DNA from: Bythopirellula goksoeyrii
GTDB taxonomy: Bacteria; Planctomycetota; Planctomycetia; Pirellulales; Lacipirellulaceae
Assembly: GCF_008065115.1 (NCBI RefSeq)
Contig: NZ_CP042913.1
Span: 5,777,257-5,841,256 of the forward strand
Length of the DNA: 64,000 nucleotides
Reading direction: 5' to 3'
Shown piece by piece: positions 63,685-64,000 of the stretch (the stretch's first letter is position 1; the number at the start of each line of letters is the position of its first letter). A program made the position numbers and the translations under genes. The notes below the pieces were generated by a model that saw nothing but the letters and a program-made list of their open reading frames with translations, was not told where the DNA came from and made no database searches.

Positions 63685-64000
63685 CATGACACTTAAATCA
63701 GGGAAGATACACCAGGGACATTGCATTGAGTTGATGCAGCGTATTGATGCTGGCTCGGTCGATCTGGTATTCGCCGACCCTCCATTCAATATCGGCTACG
63801 AATACGACCAGTATGACGATCGCCAGGATGACGAGAAGTATCTCGACTGGTGTCGTACGTGGATTGCTGAAGTCCATCGCGTGCTCAAGGCAACAGGCAC
63901 CTTTTGGCTGGCGATTGGAGACGAGTACGCGGCTGAATTGAAAGTAGCAGCCCAGCGAGAAATTGGCTTCACGACGCGCAGTTGGGTCATCTGGTATTAC
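63685..64000 (+). CDS. DNA adenine methyltransferase, N-terminal part (cut by window end)
   Basis: From ATG 63685 the frame is open to the end of the window (105 complete codons). It has motif IV '[20 protein letters not shown]' (D-P-P-F) and the following '[20 protein letters not shown]', typical of N6-adenine methyltransferases of the Hin1II/CcrM-like kind. The rest lies outside the window. Whether it belongs to a restriction system or is an orphan methylase cannot be said. Confidence 0.85.

Noticed and set aside
1-64000. CRISPR arrays, phage or complete insertion sequences
   Set aside because: No regularly spaced identical repeats, no transposase or integrase, and no capsid-type genes were found.

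Overview
The window looks like chromosomal DNA from a member of the Planctomycetota, probably the Pirellulales. Supporting signs are DUF1559 pseudopilin-like proteins, a sulfatase of the iduronate-2-sulfatase kind, PEP-CTERM sorting signals, the DUF3999/DUF2339 pair, long secreted proteins of unknown function, and genes on both strands separated by many short palindromic repeats. This is inferred from gene content; no rRNA gene or other phylogenetic marker is present.

Layout. 0-1.3 kb: end of a DUF1559 gene, a small lipoprotein, then a decayed patch holding the 3' end of a sulfotransferase gene, a perfect hairpin and the 3' part of a tRNA. 1.3-4.6 kb: a PBP4-type carboxypeptidase, a lipoprotein glutathione peroxidase and a SOUL protein. 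4.7-10.3 kb: a six-gene minus-strand operon headed by a MerR/B12-domain (LitR/CarH-like) regulator and containing a photolyase-like flavoprotein, two short-chain dehydrogenase proteins, a DCC thiol protein and a membrane protein. It is divergent from a fasciclin gene with a near-consensus promoter and repeated operator-like sites; I read it as a light or photooxidative stress locus. 11.5-20.1 kb: sulfatase, Fic protein, YcxB-like and DUF2306 membrane proteins, DUF1559 protein and the DUF3999/DUF2339 pair. 20.3-22.8 kb: a frameshifted SEC-C gene and two PEP-CTERM proteins. 22.9-31.6 kb: PepF, a GxxExxY nuclease gene inside inverted repeats, FabH, a PIN toxin module, a nuclease-like unknown, PyrE, a LysM protein with a dead L,D-transpeptidase domain, a MagIII-like glycosylase and DUF2617. 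31.6-42.6 kb: alpha/beta hydrolase, a repeat-rich secreted protein, response regulator, serine hydroxymethyltransferase, a secreted metallopeptidase-like protein, a large AsmA-like protein and a DUF433/DUF5615 toxin pair. 42.6-48.1 kb: a three-gene membrane-fusion operon (GAF-HlyD, HlyD, PqqD-like/site-2-protease/HlyD) with no pump gene. 48.5-51.6 kb: IF-1, a secreted protein, and a DUF4160/DUF2442 pair broken by a repeat and a frameshift. 51.6-55.0 kb: an ACT-domain protein and an arsenic operon arsR-arsC-acr3-arsM. 55.2-59.2 kb: a beta-propeller protein, small membrane and glycine-zipper proteins, BON and CBS proteins. 59.9-64.0 kb: DUF2585, GH51 arabinofuranosidase, ferredoxin, a sugar isomerase-like protein and the start of an adenine methyltransferase.

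The most interesting points are: the PqqD-like/S2P/HlyD operon, which may mature or export a peptide; the LitR-like regulon whose regulator has lost its cobalamin-ligand histidine; a nuclease gene carried within inverted repeats, with a gene-less copy of the same repeat sitting in a toxin-antitoxin-like pair; and three genes that are each one base out of frame, two of them in T runs, which could be real decay or residual sequencing errors.
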